A stretch of DNA of 19,615 nucleotides from an uncultured Terriglobus sp. (GCA_937871605.1 CALMRM010000152.1:1-19615); one strand, 5' to 3'; positions 1 to 8,493 are shown, numbered from the stretch's first letter. Translations and numbers: made by a program. The notes: generated by a model from the letters alone, not told the origin.

Positions 1-1395
1 GGTGGCGGGCGCGGCATCTCCGCCACGCCGCTTGAGGTGGATGGTGTGCTGTACTTCACCGTGCCCAGCCACGCCTGGGCGGTGGACGCGCGCACCGGCG
101 TGAAGCTGTGGCAGTTTGACTGGAAGAGCGCCGGTGGCGAGACGATCGGCAACCGTGGCGCGGCCATTCGCGGCAACACGCTCTACTTTGAGACCGAAGA
201 CTGCCACATGGTCGCCATCGACACGGCAACAGGCAAGGAGCGGTGGCACGTGGACATTGGCGACCCGGCCGCGCGCGACAAGTTCAACTTTGGCAGCGTA
301 CCGCCCACCATCATCAACAACCACGTGATGATCGGCATCTCTGGCGACGACTTCGACCAGCCTGGCTTTGTGGAAGCGCACGATCCGGACACCGGCGCGC
401 TGCAGTGGCGCTGGTACACGCACCCCAACCCCGGCGACCCTGAGGCCAAGAGCTGGCCCAGTGCGGAAGCCATGATGCACGGCGGCGGCACCACCTGGAT
501 CCCCGGCACGTATGACCCGGACCTGAACCTCTACTTCTTTGGAACGGGCAACGCCCAACCGGTCATCAACGGCGAAGCGCGGCCCGGGGACAACCTGTAC
601 ACCGGCACCATCTGCGCACTGAACCCGGATACAGGCAAGCTGGTCTGGTATTTCCAACCCAATCCGCACGACACGCACGACTGGGATGCGGTGGAGACGC
701 CCATCCTGATCGACGGCACCGTGAACGGGCAAAAGCGCAAGCTGCTGGCGCAGGCAAGCCGCAATGGCTGGTACTTTCTGCTGGACCGTGCGACCGGCAA
801 GGCCATTACCACCACGCCCTTTGCCAGCCAGAACTGGACGACGGGCGTGAACAGCAAGGGGCAGCCGATCCCCAACCCGGAGAAGTACGCCGAGCCCAAC
901 GGCACGCTGGTGTCGCCCAACCAGGGCGGCGCGGCCAACTGGTTTCCGCCCAGCTACAACCCGCAGACCGGACTGTTCTACGTGCCCGCGCAAGACGCGT
1001 TCAGCATGTACTACGTCTACGACAACAACAAGAAGCCCGAGGGATGGGCGGGCAACGACCGCGGCGGCTATGCGCAGTTGGCGCTGCGCGCGCTGGACTA
1101 CCGCACCGGCAAGCTGAAGTGGCAGCATGAGTGGCCCAGCGGCAGCGCGCGCTCAGGCATCCTGAACACCGCTGGTGGCGTCCTGTTCACGGGCGATCCT
1201 GTGTCAAACCTGGTCGCCTTCAACGCAGCTACGGGGAACATCCTGTGGCATGCGGGCCTGGGCAATCCCGTGACCAACGGACCCATCACCTATGTCCTCG
1301 ACGGGCGGCAGTACTTGGTGGCAGCCGCAGGCGACACGCTGTACGGGTTTGTGTTGCCGGAGCCAGTGAAGACCGCGCAGGTCAAGAGCAGGTAA
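1..1395 (+). CDS. PQQ-dependent quinoprotein dehydrogenase (methanol/ethanol dehydrogenase type), 5'-truncated by window edge
   Basis: The frame is open from base 1, so this is the C-terminal 464 residues of a longer gene; a GTG at 37 is internal and not a start. The protein shows repeated beta-propeller blades of the PQQ type, for example AVDARTGVKLWQFDW, VAIDTATGKERW, ALNPDTGKLVWYF and AFNAATGNILWHAGLG. The stretch NPHDTHDWDAVETP is typical of the quinoprotein alcohol dehydrogenases, where such an Asp region lies by the PQQ/Ca site. Family knowledge: these periplasmic enzymes oxidise alcohols (sometimes sugars or aldehydes) with PQQ and pass electrons to cytochrome c. The substrate cannot be read from sequence. 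The C-terminus ends shortly after the last blade, with no fused cytochrome c domain (no CxxCH). The gene converges on pdxH with a 36-nt gap. Confidence 0.88.
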   Translation, partial: GGGRGISATPLEVDGVLYFTVPSHAWAVDARTGVKLWQFDWKSAGGETIGNRGAAIRGNTLYFETEDCHMVAIDTATGKERWHVDIGDPAARDKFNFGSVPPTIINNHVMIGISGDDFDQPGFVEAHDPDTGALQWRWYTHPNPGDPEAKSWPSAEAMMHGGGTTWIPGTYDPDLNLYFFGTGNAQPVINGEARPGDNLYTGTICALNPDTGKLVWYFQPNPHDTHDWDAVETPILIDGTVNGQKRKLLAQASRNGWYFLLDRATGKAITTTPFASQNWTTGVNSKGQPIPNPEKYAEPNGTLVSPNQGGAANWFPPSYNPQTGLFYVPAQDAFSMYYVYDNNKKPEGWAGNDRGGYAQLALRALDYRTGKLKWQHEWPSGSARSGILNTAGGVLFTGDPVSNLVAFNAATGNILWHAGLGNPVTNGPITYVLDGRQYLVAAAGDTLYGFVLPEPVKTAQVKSR

Positions 1396-1431
1396 GCCGC
1401 GCCAGCGCCGCATGCTGCTGCCCGGATCAAG

Positions 1432-2028
1432 CTAGGGATACAGCCTCTGCCCTAGCCATCCTTCACCCGAGCGGCGAAACTGTACACGGTCGTGCATGCG
1501 ATCCGGTCCATCTGCCCACAGTTCGATCACGCGTGGCACCAGGAGAAAGCCGCTCCAACGCTCGGGTAACGGCACAGGCGCGTCGCCGAGCCTACCCGCA
1601 AGCTCTGCTGCTTCACGCTCCATCTGCTCACGCGAGGCGAGCGGGCGGCTCTGCAATGAAACCGCTGCAGCAATTTGACTCCGCCGACCCCGGCTGTGGA
1701 AGTACTCGTCGGTCTCCTCACGGCTCAAGAGCGACACATCGCCCTGGAAACGCACCTGCCGGCGCAAGCTCTTCCAGTGCAGCACCAGGGCGGCACGTGG
1801 GTTCAGCAGCAGCTCAGTGCCTTTTTGGCTGTCCTCGTTGGTAAAAAAGCGTACGCCGCGCTCGTTGACACCTTTCACCAGCACCATGCGCACGCTGGGC
1901 GTACCATCGGGAGTTGCCGTGGCCAGTGCCGCCGCATTTGGGTCGTTCGGCTCGGACTGCTCCGCTTCTGCCATCCAGTGTGCGAAGACGTGCCAGGGGT
2001 TTGATGCTCCACCGTCAAAGGGTTCCAT
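1432..2028 (-). CDS. pdxH: Pyridoxamine/pyridoxine 5'-phosphate oxidase
   Basis: This 198-residue protein matches PNPOx along its full length. Visible landmarks are RMVLVKG (residues 47-53) and FFTNEDSQKG (61-70), which are FMN/phosphate-binding segments, then RRQVRFQG (89-96), YFHSRGRRSQIAA (109-121) and WSGFLLVP (158-165). The C-terminal RMHDR (177-181) is the signature of the PNPOx dimerisation domain. The enzyme oxidises pyridoxine- or pyridoxamine-5'-phosphate to PLP with FMN and O2, the last step of vitamin B6 synthesis and salvage; it is cytosolic. It is slightly shorter than E. coli PdxH at the N-terminus, as many family members are. The ATG at 2028 lacks an adjacent Shine-Dalgarno; the strong AAGGAGG lies at 2058-2064 and is better placed for a short out-of-frame reading frame (see findings). 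It is 163 nt downstream of the pentapeptide gene on the same strand, so it may or may not share its transcript. Confidence 0.95.
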   Translation of the reverse strand: MEPFDGGASNPWHVFAHWMAEAEQSEPNDPNAAALATATPDGTPSVRMVLVKGVNERGVRFFTNEDSQKGTELLLNPRAALVLHWKSLRRQVRFQGDVSLLSREETDEYFHSRGRRSQIAAAVSLQSRPLASREQMEREAAELAGRLGDAPVPLPERWSGFLLVPRVIELWADGPDRMHDRVQFRRSGEGWLGQRLYP

Positions 2029-2191
2029 CGCAACTAGGATGACAGGAACGCAGCATTCCTCCTTAGGCAGCCAAGATCATTTGCGGCATATGCAAACCGG
2101 GCCGCCTGATGTGTGTCGCTGGCAATTTGAGTATGCCTTGCACGTCATCGGCAGTCACACTGACGGTGCAGCGCGATTCGAACAGGTTCGC

Positions 2192-3541
2192 TCAGCTACG
2201 GATGCGGCCACCCAGCACAAAGCCGAACAGACCGAGCAACATGGTGCCAATGGGGGTTTGCAAGCCGGAAAGCCAAACACCGAGTTCCCGGATGGGCCGC
2301 AGAGCCACTTCCGACGTGCCCACGGTGGTCATAGAATCCAGGCTGAACAGGAGGTAGTCGATGGACCGGTGATATTTTGCACCCGGTGCTCCTTCGCGTA
2401 CCGTCAGGCTGCCGGTCAGCCAGTACACCAGTGCAAACAGCACCAGAACGGTCACCATGGCGCGCAGCACACGCACCAGGCTGTCGCCATAATCACACAG
2501 CCACTCCGCACCTTCATCCGCTAGAAACCGCGCACCAGAGGTAAACGCAGACAGGTACTCCTGCTTCTTCAGGGCAGTTGCACTTTGCTGCCAGTGGATG
2601 CGCTTTTGGACGCGGCGGCGGCGGCGGTAGCACCAACTCTCATCCTCCCGCATGCCGAGCGACCGGAAGTTACCCTCCAGCACCAGATAACTGTCTACAG
2701 CTCCGGGCAGGTCACCCTCTAGTTCTTCGCCCACCATGCCACCCAGCGCAGCAGCGCGCATCCGCGTTCTATCTAACCATGCGCCCGCGAAGGACACGTG
2801 CGTGAGCGTAGCCGTGGCGAGCGAAACATTGGGGAGCGTGGCGCGGCGCAGGTCAGCCCCTGACAGGTCGGCACCATCAAATGTGGCTTCCCGCAGGTCG
2901 GTGTCGCGCAGCACGGCCTTGGGCAGCTTCGCTCGCCTGAGGCTGGCATTACGCAGGTTCGCACCCGTCAGATCAACGGCGTTCATGTACGACTCATCGA
3001 GCCGCACGTTCTCCAGCACAGCGCGTTCGGCAGTGGCATTGTCCAGCCGGGCACCCCACAAATCGGCGGAGGAGAGGTTCGCGCCGTCCAGGATGGAGTC
3101 ACTGAAGTTGGCAAAGCGCAAGCTGCACGACTCGAACTTGGCATCTTCCAGCAGCGCCTTGGAGAAGTTGGCTTCACCGCCGTTCGCCCCGGTAAATACT
3201 GCGCCGATCAGGTCCGCACCTGCCAGCGATGCGCCCTCCAGGCTCGCCGACGTTAGGTTTAAGCCGCTGCCGTCTACACCGGACAGGTCACTGCCCGCCA
3301 GGTTGACACGGGCCAAGTTGGCTCGTCGCAGACTGCTGTTCATCAAGCAGCGCCCAGACAGGTCCAAGCCGTCGATGTCACTCTTCCACGCCGGGTGCGA
3401 CTCTGCGTCCTGCCCGATGCCGGGTCGCGTTGCGTCCGCACCGTCGAGCTTCAAACCTTCGCCATGGCTATGCCCGTCCGCTGCAAACGCCAGCAGGAGC
3501 CGCGTGGCGGCGTTCGGCGGCGTGTGCTCCTGCTCCGTCAT
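2192..3541 (-). CDS. Pentapeptide-repeat protein with C-terminal two-helix ion-channel-like domain
   Basis: A 449-residue protein. Residues about 58-265 are an almost unbroken run of pentapeptide repeats of the A(D/N)Lxx type (for example LSGANLR, DLSGADLRRATL), which fold as a right-handed quadrilateral beta-helix. A basic linker follows, with an RRRRR run at about 306-310. Hydrophobic helices lie at about 358-378 and 417-445, with a re-entrant-type segment containing SMTTVGTSEV (403-412) between them. That order (helix, pore-like loop, helix) resembles the Ion_trans_2 family, but the K+ filter TVGYG is replaced by TVGTS, so selectivity, or conduction at all, is uncertain. Its ATG overlaps the TGA of the response-regulator gene as ATGA, implying translational coupling. 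It is the last gene of the kinase operon. Function is unknown; inference is a membrane effector or scaffold governed by the upstream signalling proteins. Confidence 0.82.
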   Translation of the reverse strand: MTEQEHTPPNAATRLLLAFAADGHSHGEGLKLDGADATRPGIGQDAESHPAWKSDIDGLDLSGRCLMNSSLRRANLARVNLAGSDLSGVDGSGLNLTSASLEGASLAGADLIGAVFTGANGGEANFSKALLEDAKFESCSLRFANFSDSILDGANLSSADLWGARLDNATAERAVLENVRLDESYMNAVDLTGANLRNASLRRAKLPKAVLRDTDLREATFDGADLSGADLRRATLPNVSLATATLTHVSFAGAWLDRTRMRAAALGGMVGEELEGDLPGAVDSYLVLEGNFRSLGMREDESWCYRRRRRVQKRIHWQQSATALKKQEYLSAFTSGARFLADEGAEWLCDYGDSLVRVLRAMVTVLVLFALVYWLTGSLTVREGAPGAKYHRSIDYLLFSLDSMTTVGTSEVALRPIRELGVWLSGLQTPIGTMLLGLFGFVLGGRIRS

Positions 3542-3912
3542 GTCTGCTTGCCCATGCTGACAAGGGCATCGATCTGGGTCAGCAGCTGGGCAAAGTCGAC
3601 CGGCTTGGGATGGTAGTCGCTACATCCTGCATCGAGCGCCTTTTGACGGTCGCCAGACATGGCATGCGCCGTAAGCGCAATGATGGGGACCGCCGCCGTC
3701 GCAGGGTCATCCTTTAGCGTGCGCGCTACCGTCCAGCCATCCAGCAGTGGCAGGTTCATGTCCAGCAGCATGACATCCGGCTTCAACTCGCGCGCCTTGT
3801 CCAGGCCCTGCTGACCGTCTGTGGCCACTGTCACTTCAAAACCGCGACGCTGTAACCTCCGCGACAAAAAATCCCAAAGCTCTTCATGGTCTTCGACCAG
3901 CAACAACTGCAT
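3538..3912 (-). CDS. Single-domain response regulator (CheY-like receiver)
   Basis: The 124-residue protein is a stand-alone receiver. It has the acidic pair E7/D8, phosphoacceptor D51 (in VMLLDMN), T81 (in IIALTAH) and K103 (in HPKP), the full set for phosphorylation and Mg binding. There is no output domain, so it should work by protein contact or as a phosphorelay carrier. A clear AGGAG at 3920-3924 lies seven bases before the ATG and fixes the start. The kinase reading frame as it stands runs into this gene by 82 nt in another frame, which looks like a frameshift artefact or mutation rather than a designed overlap. Its 3' end overlaps the pentapeptide/channel gene by four bases. It is close in sequence to the first receiver of the kinase (LPLLDGWTVARTLK shared), consistent with duplication. 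Confidence 0.93.
   Translation of the reverse strand: MQLLLVEDHEELWDFLSRRLQRRGFEVTVATDGQQGLDKARELKPDVMLLDMNLPLLDGWTVARTLKDDPATAAVPIIALTAHAMSGDRQKALDAGCSDYHPKPVDFAQLLTQIDALVSMGKQT
3710..3772. repeat. Receiver-domain direct repeat, copy A (in response regulator)
   Basis: Bases 3710-3753 are identical to 4504-4547 (44 nt), and 3710-3772 match 4504-4566 with only two mismatches. The stretch encodes the region after the phosphoacceptor Asp (LPLLDGWTVARTLK). Identity at synonymous positions suggests a recent duplication or gene conversion between the stand-alone receiver and the kinase's first receiver. Confidence 0.85.
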
Positions 3913-6842
3913 ACTGCTTCTCCTGGTAGTTCTTTACTGCTGCCCGGTCGATGCAATGGGCTCGGCCGCGAGTTTTGCATGCGCGTCCTGTAGCCTGGCG
4001 TCAACGTGCGCAGTTCTCCCGCCAACTGCCGCAAATTGATGTCGCCTTTCGTCAGCACGCGGTCGGCGCTCTGCAACTGCTGCCGCTCCTGGGCATCCAG
4101 CAACCGCCCAGTGAGTACGATGACGGGGATGTCCTCGCACCCGGTGCGCTGGCGCAGAATGTGCAGGAACGTGAAGCCATCCATCACCGGCATGGTCAGG
4201 TCCAGCAGAATAATCTGCGGGGGAGCGTGCATGACCACGTCCAGAGCCTCTTGCCCGTTGCCTGCCTCGATAACGGACCAGCCCTGCCGCTCAAAGATGG
4301 TGCGCAAGCGGGTCCGCGTGTCCGCGTCGTCATCCACCACCAGCAGATCGCCGGGCTCACCACGAAACTGCTCCATGACGGTTTTCAGCCGGTCCCACTC
4401 CACTGGCTTGAGCACGGTATCGGCAGCACCCAGAAAGCTGCTGAGCCCTGGCTCATTGACAAAGGTGCACATCACGACCGGGATACGCTCCAGTGCCGGT
4501 TCCTCCTTTAGCGTGCGCGCTACCGTCCAGCCATCCAGCAGTGGCAGCTTCACGTCCAGCAGCATGGCGAGCGGCTGCAGATCGCGAGCCATGTCCAGGC
4601 CCGTACGACCGTCCGAGGCCAACCGCACCGCGAAGCCCTCCCTCTCCAGGAAGCGGCGCAGCAGTTCCCGTTGCGCGGAGTCGTCGTCGATCACAAGGAC
4701 AAGGTGCTTGTTCTCATCGAGCTTGGACTGGTTTTCATCCTCGGGCTTCTTGCTCTCCGGCAAAACCGCTGGAATGGTGATGATGAAGGCCGACCCCTTG
4801 CCGGATTCGCTCTCGACATGGACGTCGCCACCCAACAGCCGGCAGAATGCCTTGGTAATAGCCAGACCGAGGCCGGTGCCACCGTACTTACGCGTGGTGG
4901 AGGCATCCGCCTGAGCGAACCGCTCAAACAGCTTGGCCGTCTGCTCCGGCGTCATGCCGATACCTGTGTCAATAACGCTAAAGGTCAGCAGATCGCCGGT
5001 ACGACGACCCCTGACTGTAATGGTTCCCTTCTCTGTAAATTTTGCTGCGTTGCTCACCAGATTGAACAGGCACTGCCGCAGCTTGACCTGGTCGGTGTTC
5101 AACATGCCCAACGCACCGTCGTCGTCCAGAACCAGGTCGTTACCCTTTTGCTGTACCAGCCCCTTCATGGTGTTGCTGATGTCCTGCAGCAGTTGCGTCC
5201 CACTGAATGACTCGGCGTAGGTGGTCATGCGGTCTGCTTCGATCTTCGACAGGTCCAGCACATCGTTGATCAGGGACAGCAGGTGACGCGCGTTTGCCTG
5301 AATCTTCTGCACATCGCCGAGGGTGTTCGTATCCCCGCGCTCCTCCATCTCTTCTTCCAGCAGTTCGCTATAGCCGATGACCGCGGAGAGCGGCGTGCGC
5401 AGCTCGTGACTCATGTTCGCCAGGAATTGACTCTTGGCGCGGTTTGCAGCCTCTGCAGACTCCTTTGCCGCACTCAGCTGAGCCTGCGCCTCCTTTTGCT
5501 CTGTGATGTCGGTATGCGTGCCAACCCACTCGCGGGTTTTACCGGACGTGCGCAGGGGCACGGCGCGCGCAGCCATCGTTCTCCCCTCCCCATCTCTGCG
5601 GCGCACACGCTGCTCGACCGAGTAGAGCACGCCGTTCGCAACAGACTGCCGCCACACCTCAGCAGCATGCTCCCGATCGTCCGGGTGCACGGCGTTGAGC
5701 CATCCGTAGTTGGAATATTCTGCAGGTGTTTGGCCGGTAAAGCTGCTCCAACTGGCTTGATCGCCGCATAACTCGCCGTCAGAGTCGGTGGTCCAGATCA
5801 TGGAGGCGCTGCTTTGGATCAGGCTGCGGTAGCGCTCCTCGCTGACGCGCAGCCACTCCTGTGCCTTGCGCTCTTCAGTGACGTCATCGATCACAATGCC
5901 CGCACCGGCGTTTCTGCCGGCGATGCGCTCATCGGGCAACGGAAATACACCAAAGCGTAGATCGCAGCCTTCTTGCTCGGCGGTCGCTGGCCGCACCAGA
6001 TCGAGTGTCATCACCTTGCCGCTGCTCATCACACTGGACACGGCCGGCTCCAACTGCTGGCGCAGGTCGGGGAGGTACTCCCAAAGCTTTCCGCTACGAA
6101 CCGCATCTGCGGTGTGACCGCTGGCGAACGTCAGAAACTTTTGGTTTACGTGGCGCATGCTCAGGTCATTCCCCACCAGGCCGAATCCGATAGGCGCATG
6201 GTCCAGCACGCGCTCCAGCAACGCAGCACTGGCGCGTTCGCGGCGGCGGCGCACCAAGGCAACCGCTGAGACTGCAAGAAACGACAGAGGCAGCCCGATG
6301 CCTGCTATCACTTCCAGGACGGGCAACCAGAGCGACTCACGCCGGTCGATGCGGTCAATCGTGCTGTGCGCGTTCGCTTGTATGGTGTTGATGACCGAGC
6401 GGATGCTGTCCATGATGGATTTTTCCGCAACTGCGGGATCCATAACGCCATTCCGCTTGGCACCAATCACCTGTTCTGCAAAGCGATGCTTTTCTTCAAT
6501 CAGTTCCGTCAGACGCTGACGGTTCGCTCCATCGGTGTGCAACGCCGCGAGCTCGCCTGGCAGTATGCCCACTGCCATTGTGTACGGTTCCAGGTAGCTT
6601 TCGTTGCCGGTCAGTGCAAAGCCGCGGTAGCCCGTCTCCAGATCTTTCATGGACGACAGAAGCCGTTCAGAGGCCACCAGGATGCCGTTTTGTTCTGCCA
6701 ATTGCTTGCGGCTGTTTGCCACCAGCGCAATCGCAATCGCTCCGGCAATGACGCCCACCAGAAAAAAGACCAGGGCCGCCGTGTTTAGCCAGCGGTACTC
6801 CTGAAGGCCCGCGAACCGTTCGCCTCTAACGCGTTTTCTCAT
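3831..6842 (-). CDS. Membrane hybrid sensor histidine kinase (CHASE3-like, PAS-PAS-HisKA-HATPase-REC-REC)
   Basis: Numbered from the ATG at 6842 (preferred over a TTG at 6860), about 1003 residues as read. Order: TM helix about 19-41; extracytoplasmic CHASE3-like sensor to about 170 (MKDLETGYRGFALTG is typical); TM helix about 172-197; PAS domains about 210-325 and 335-450. HisKA follows with the phosphorylated His at 479 in SHELRTP, then HATPase_c with N-box NLVSNAAKF, G1 DTGIGM and G2 GGTGLGL. Two receivers come last, with Asp 763 (LLDVKLP) and Asp 881 (LLDLTMP) and their Lys 812 and 932. It autophosphorylates on ATP and relays phosphate to its own receivers and probably to the adjacent stand-alone receiver. 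The reading frame after ELRT (about 4005) looks wrong: the tail enters the next gene out of frame, whereas the neighbouring frame gives a sensible end at 3934. The signal sensed is unknown. Confidence 0.9.
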   Translation of the reverse strand: MRKRVRGERFAGLQEYRWLNTAALVFFLVGVIAGAIAIALVANSRKQLAEQNGILVASERLLSSMKDLETGYRGFALTGNESYLEPYTMAVGILPGELAALHTDGANRQRLTELIEEKHRFAEQVIGAKRNGVMDPAVAEKSIMDSIRSVINTIQANAHSTIDRIDRRESLWLPVLEVIAGIGLPLSFLAVSAVALVRRRRERASAALLERVLDHAPIGFGLVGNDLSMRHVNQKFLTFASGHTADAVRSGKLWEYLPDLRQQLEPAVSSVMSSGKVMTLDLVRPATAEQEGCDLRFGVFPLPDERIAGRNAGAGIVIDDVTEERKAQEWLRVSEERYRSLIQSSASMIWTTDSDGELCGDQASWSSFTGQTPAEYSNYGWLNAVHPDDREHAAEVWRQSVANGVLYSVEQRVRRRDGEGRTMAARAVPLRTSGKTREWVGTHTDITEQKEAQAQLSAAKESAEAANRAKSQFLANMSHELRTPLSAVIGYSELLEEEMEERGDTNTLGDVQKIQANARHLLSLINDVLDLSKIEADRMTTYAESFSGTQLLQDISNTMKGLVQQKGNDLVLDDDGALGMLNTDQVKLRQCLFNLVSNAAKFTEKGTITVRGRRTGDLLTFSVIDTGIGMTPEQTAKLFERFAQADASTTRKYGGTGLGLAITKAFCRLLGGDVHVESESGKGSAFIITIPAVLPESKKPEDENQSKLDENKHLVLVIDDDSAQRELLRRFLEREGFAVRLASDGRTGLDMARDLQPLAMLLDVKLPLLDGWTVARTLKEEPALERIPVVMCTFVNEPGLSSFLGAADTVLKPVEWDRLKTVMEQFRGEPGDLLVVDDDADTRTRLRTIFERQGWSVIEAGNGQEALDVVMHAPPQIILLDLTMPVMDGFTFLHILRQRTGCEDIPVIVLTGRLLDAQERQQLQSADRVLTKGDINLRQLAGELRTLTPGYRTRMQNSRPSPLHRPGSSKELPGEAVCSCCWSKTMKSFGIFCRGGYSVAVLK
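4504..4566. repeat. Receiver-domain direct repeat, copy B (in hybrid kinase REC1)
   Basis: Partner of the repeat at 3710-3772, in the same orientation; 61 of 63 bases match, including a perfect 44-nt block. It encodes the same peptide segment in the first receiver domain of the hybrid kinase. Confidence 0.85.
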
Positions 6843-6888
6843 CAATCGACCTACGGACAAATGTGTTCACACGTGAGATGCAGCTTAT

Positions 6889-6916
6889 GCAGGCGTATGC
6901 GGTGAGCGCATCCTGC
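6889..6916. promoter_or_regulatory. Interrupted inverted repeat in the divergent kinase/transporter intergenic region
   Basis: GCAGG at 6889-6893 pairs with CCTGC at 6912-6916, and inside it ATGCG (6897-6901) pairs with CGCAT (6907-6911) around a five-base loop, with a three-base bulge on the left arm. It sits in the 173-nt gap between the kinase (minus) and the MFS transporter (plus), where both promoters must lie. It could be an operator or a hairpin in a 5' leader. No convincing -35/-10 pair was found in this gap by eye. Confidence 0.3.
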
Positions 6917-7015
6917 ACCTTTGTGGCACGCACGGAACGTGACTCGCTGGCACCCTACGCGCTACCCTGCTGAGTGTGCGGCATGGCAGGTCCATGCCCG
7001 GAGAGACCCTTTCCC

Positions 7016-8344
7016 ATGGCCATTGTCTCGTCGCCCACCAGCTCCTCAAGCCTGAACAACCGCACACACACGGACTTCCGGGCCATGTCGATTGCGACCA
7101 CCCTGTTTTTCATGTGGGGGTTTCTCACCAGCCTGAATGACATCCTGATACCGCATCTGAAATCGATTTTCGCGCTCAGCAACGCAGAGGCGGCGCTGAT
7201 CCAGTTCGCGTTCTTCGGCTCCTATTTCCTGTTCGCCATCCCGGGCGGCAAACTGGTGGAGTACCGCGGCTACAAGCAAACCATGGTCACGGGCCTGCTG
7301 GTGGCGGCATTGGGCGCAGTGCTATTCATACCCGCGGCGCACATGGCGTCGTACCCGGTATTTCTGGGCGCACTGGTGATTCTCGCAGCAGGCATCACGT
7401 TTTTGCAGGTGTCGGCAAACCCGTTTGTCACCAGCGTTGGGCCGGGTGCCACGGCCAGCAGCCGCCTCAACCTGTCGCAGGCCTTCAACTCGCTGGGGAC
7501 GACCATCGCGCCCAAGATCGGGGGCCTGTTCATCCTGGGCACGGTGGTACCGCTGACCGCGGGTGAATTTCAGCAGCTTGCCCCGGCGCAGTTGCAAGCC
7601 TACCGTGCGCAGCAGGCAGGCACGGTGCAGATGCCGTACATCGTCATCACCGGCATTTTGCTGCTGCTGGCTGGGCTGCTGGCTGCCGTGAAGCTGGACA
7701 ACCGCGAACACCTGACGGTAGACATGCGACCCATCGCCGGGTTCGGCGGCAGCATCTGGCAGGAGAAGTGGCTGCTGCTGGGTGCGCTCGGCATCTTTGT
7801 CTACGTGGGTGCCGAAGTCTCCATCGGCAGCTTCCTCATCGGCTACTTTCAGCAGCCGCAGATTGGCGGGCTGACAGCGGTTGCCGCCGCGCCCTACGTG
7901 AGCTATTACTGGGGTGGCGCCATGATTGGCCGGTTCATCGGCTCAGCCATTCTCACCAGGGTGCGCACCGGCACGCTGCTGGGCATTTTCGCCGCCGTAG
8001 CCTGCCTGCTGGTGCTGGCCAGCATGTTCAGCAGCGGGCACACCGCCATGTGGACCATCCTCGCGGTCGGCCTGTTCAACAGCATCATGTTTCCCAGCAT
8101 CTTCACCCTGGGCCTGACTGGCCTGGGCGAGCTGACCAGCAAGGGATCGAGCCTGATGGTGCAGGCCATCGTGGGCGGCGCGCTACTGCCACTGCTGTAT
8201 GGCAAGCTGGCGGACGGCATAGGCTACCAGAAGGCGTTCATCGTGCCCGCGCTCTGCTATGTGTTCATCGCGATCTACGGCTTTGCCTCCACGCGCCGCG
8301 TGATGGTGACCGACCCATTTGCAGGCCCGGCAGCGGCAGTGTAG
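7016..8344 (+). CDS. Sugar MFS transporter (FucP/GluP-like, fucose/glucose/galactose:H+ symporter family)
   Basis: About 442 residues and about 12 hydrophobic helices. The N-terminal segment FFMWGFLTSLNDILIPHLK and the following QFAFFGSYFLFAIPGG are characteristic of the FHS family, which includes L-fucose permease and the glucose/galactose transporter GluP. Later motifs SANPFVTSVGP, SRLNLSQAFNSLGT and YVGAEVSIGSFL also fit. Known members import hexoses or deoxyhexoses with protons; the exact sugar is not deducible. The ATG at 7016 is chosen because GGAGAG lies ten bases upstream. The frame also allows GTG 6974 and ATG 6983, but these would add a non-conserved, proline-containing leader. It is divergent from the histidine kinase. 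A short imperfect GC hairpin (8356-8378) follows the stop without a T-run. Confidence 0.9.
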   Translation: MAIVSSPTSSSSLNNRTHTDFRAMSIATTLFFMWGFLTSLNDILIPHLKSIFALSNAEAALIQFAFFGSYFLFAIPGGKLVEYRGYKQTMVTGLLVAALGAVLFIPAAHMASYPVFLGALVILAAGITFLQVSANPFVTSVGPGATASSRLNLSQAFNSLGTTIAPKIGGLFILGTVVPLTAGEFQQLAPAQLQAYRAQQAGTVQMPYIVITGILLLLAGLLAAVKLDNREHLTVDMRPIAGFGGSIWQEKWLLLGALGIFVYVGAEVSIGSFLIGYFQQPQIGGLTAVAAAPYVSYYWGGAMIGRFIGSAILTRVRTGTLLGIFAAVACLLVLASMFSSGHTAMWTILAVGLFNSIMFPSIFTLGLTGLGELTSKGSSLMVQAIVGGALLPLLYGKLADGIGYQKAFIVPALCYVFIAIYGFASTRRVMVTDPFAGPAAAV

Positions 8345-8493
8345 CTGCTATAGGCGCAGGCATGCCAGCCAAGCCTGCCACGTTCATAGGTCGCGCAGCA
8401 TTTTTATGCTATGTGCTTCAATAAGAGCACTTTCACGGCGCTGGCCGCGTTGAGCTGACGTACGGGCAAACACTTCTGCGCTCAACGCAGAAC

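Noticed and set aside
1131..1844. 237-codon plus-strand frame spanning the quinoprotein end and pdxH
   Set aside because: It crosses two well-supported genes in a shadow frame and shows no protein family features.
3831..3912. Deliberate 82-nt gene overlap between kinase and response regulator
   Set aside because: The overlapping kinase tail (SCCWSKTMKSFGIFC) looks like out-of-frame sequence, while the adjacent frame offers a natural stop before the regulator; a one-base frameshift is more economical.
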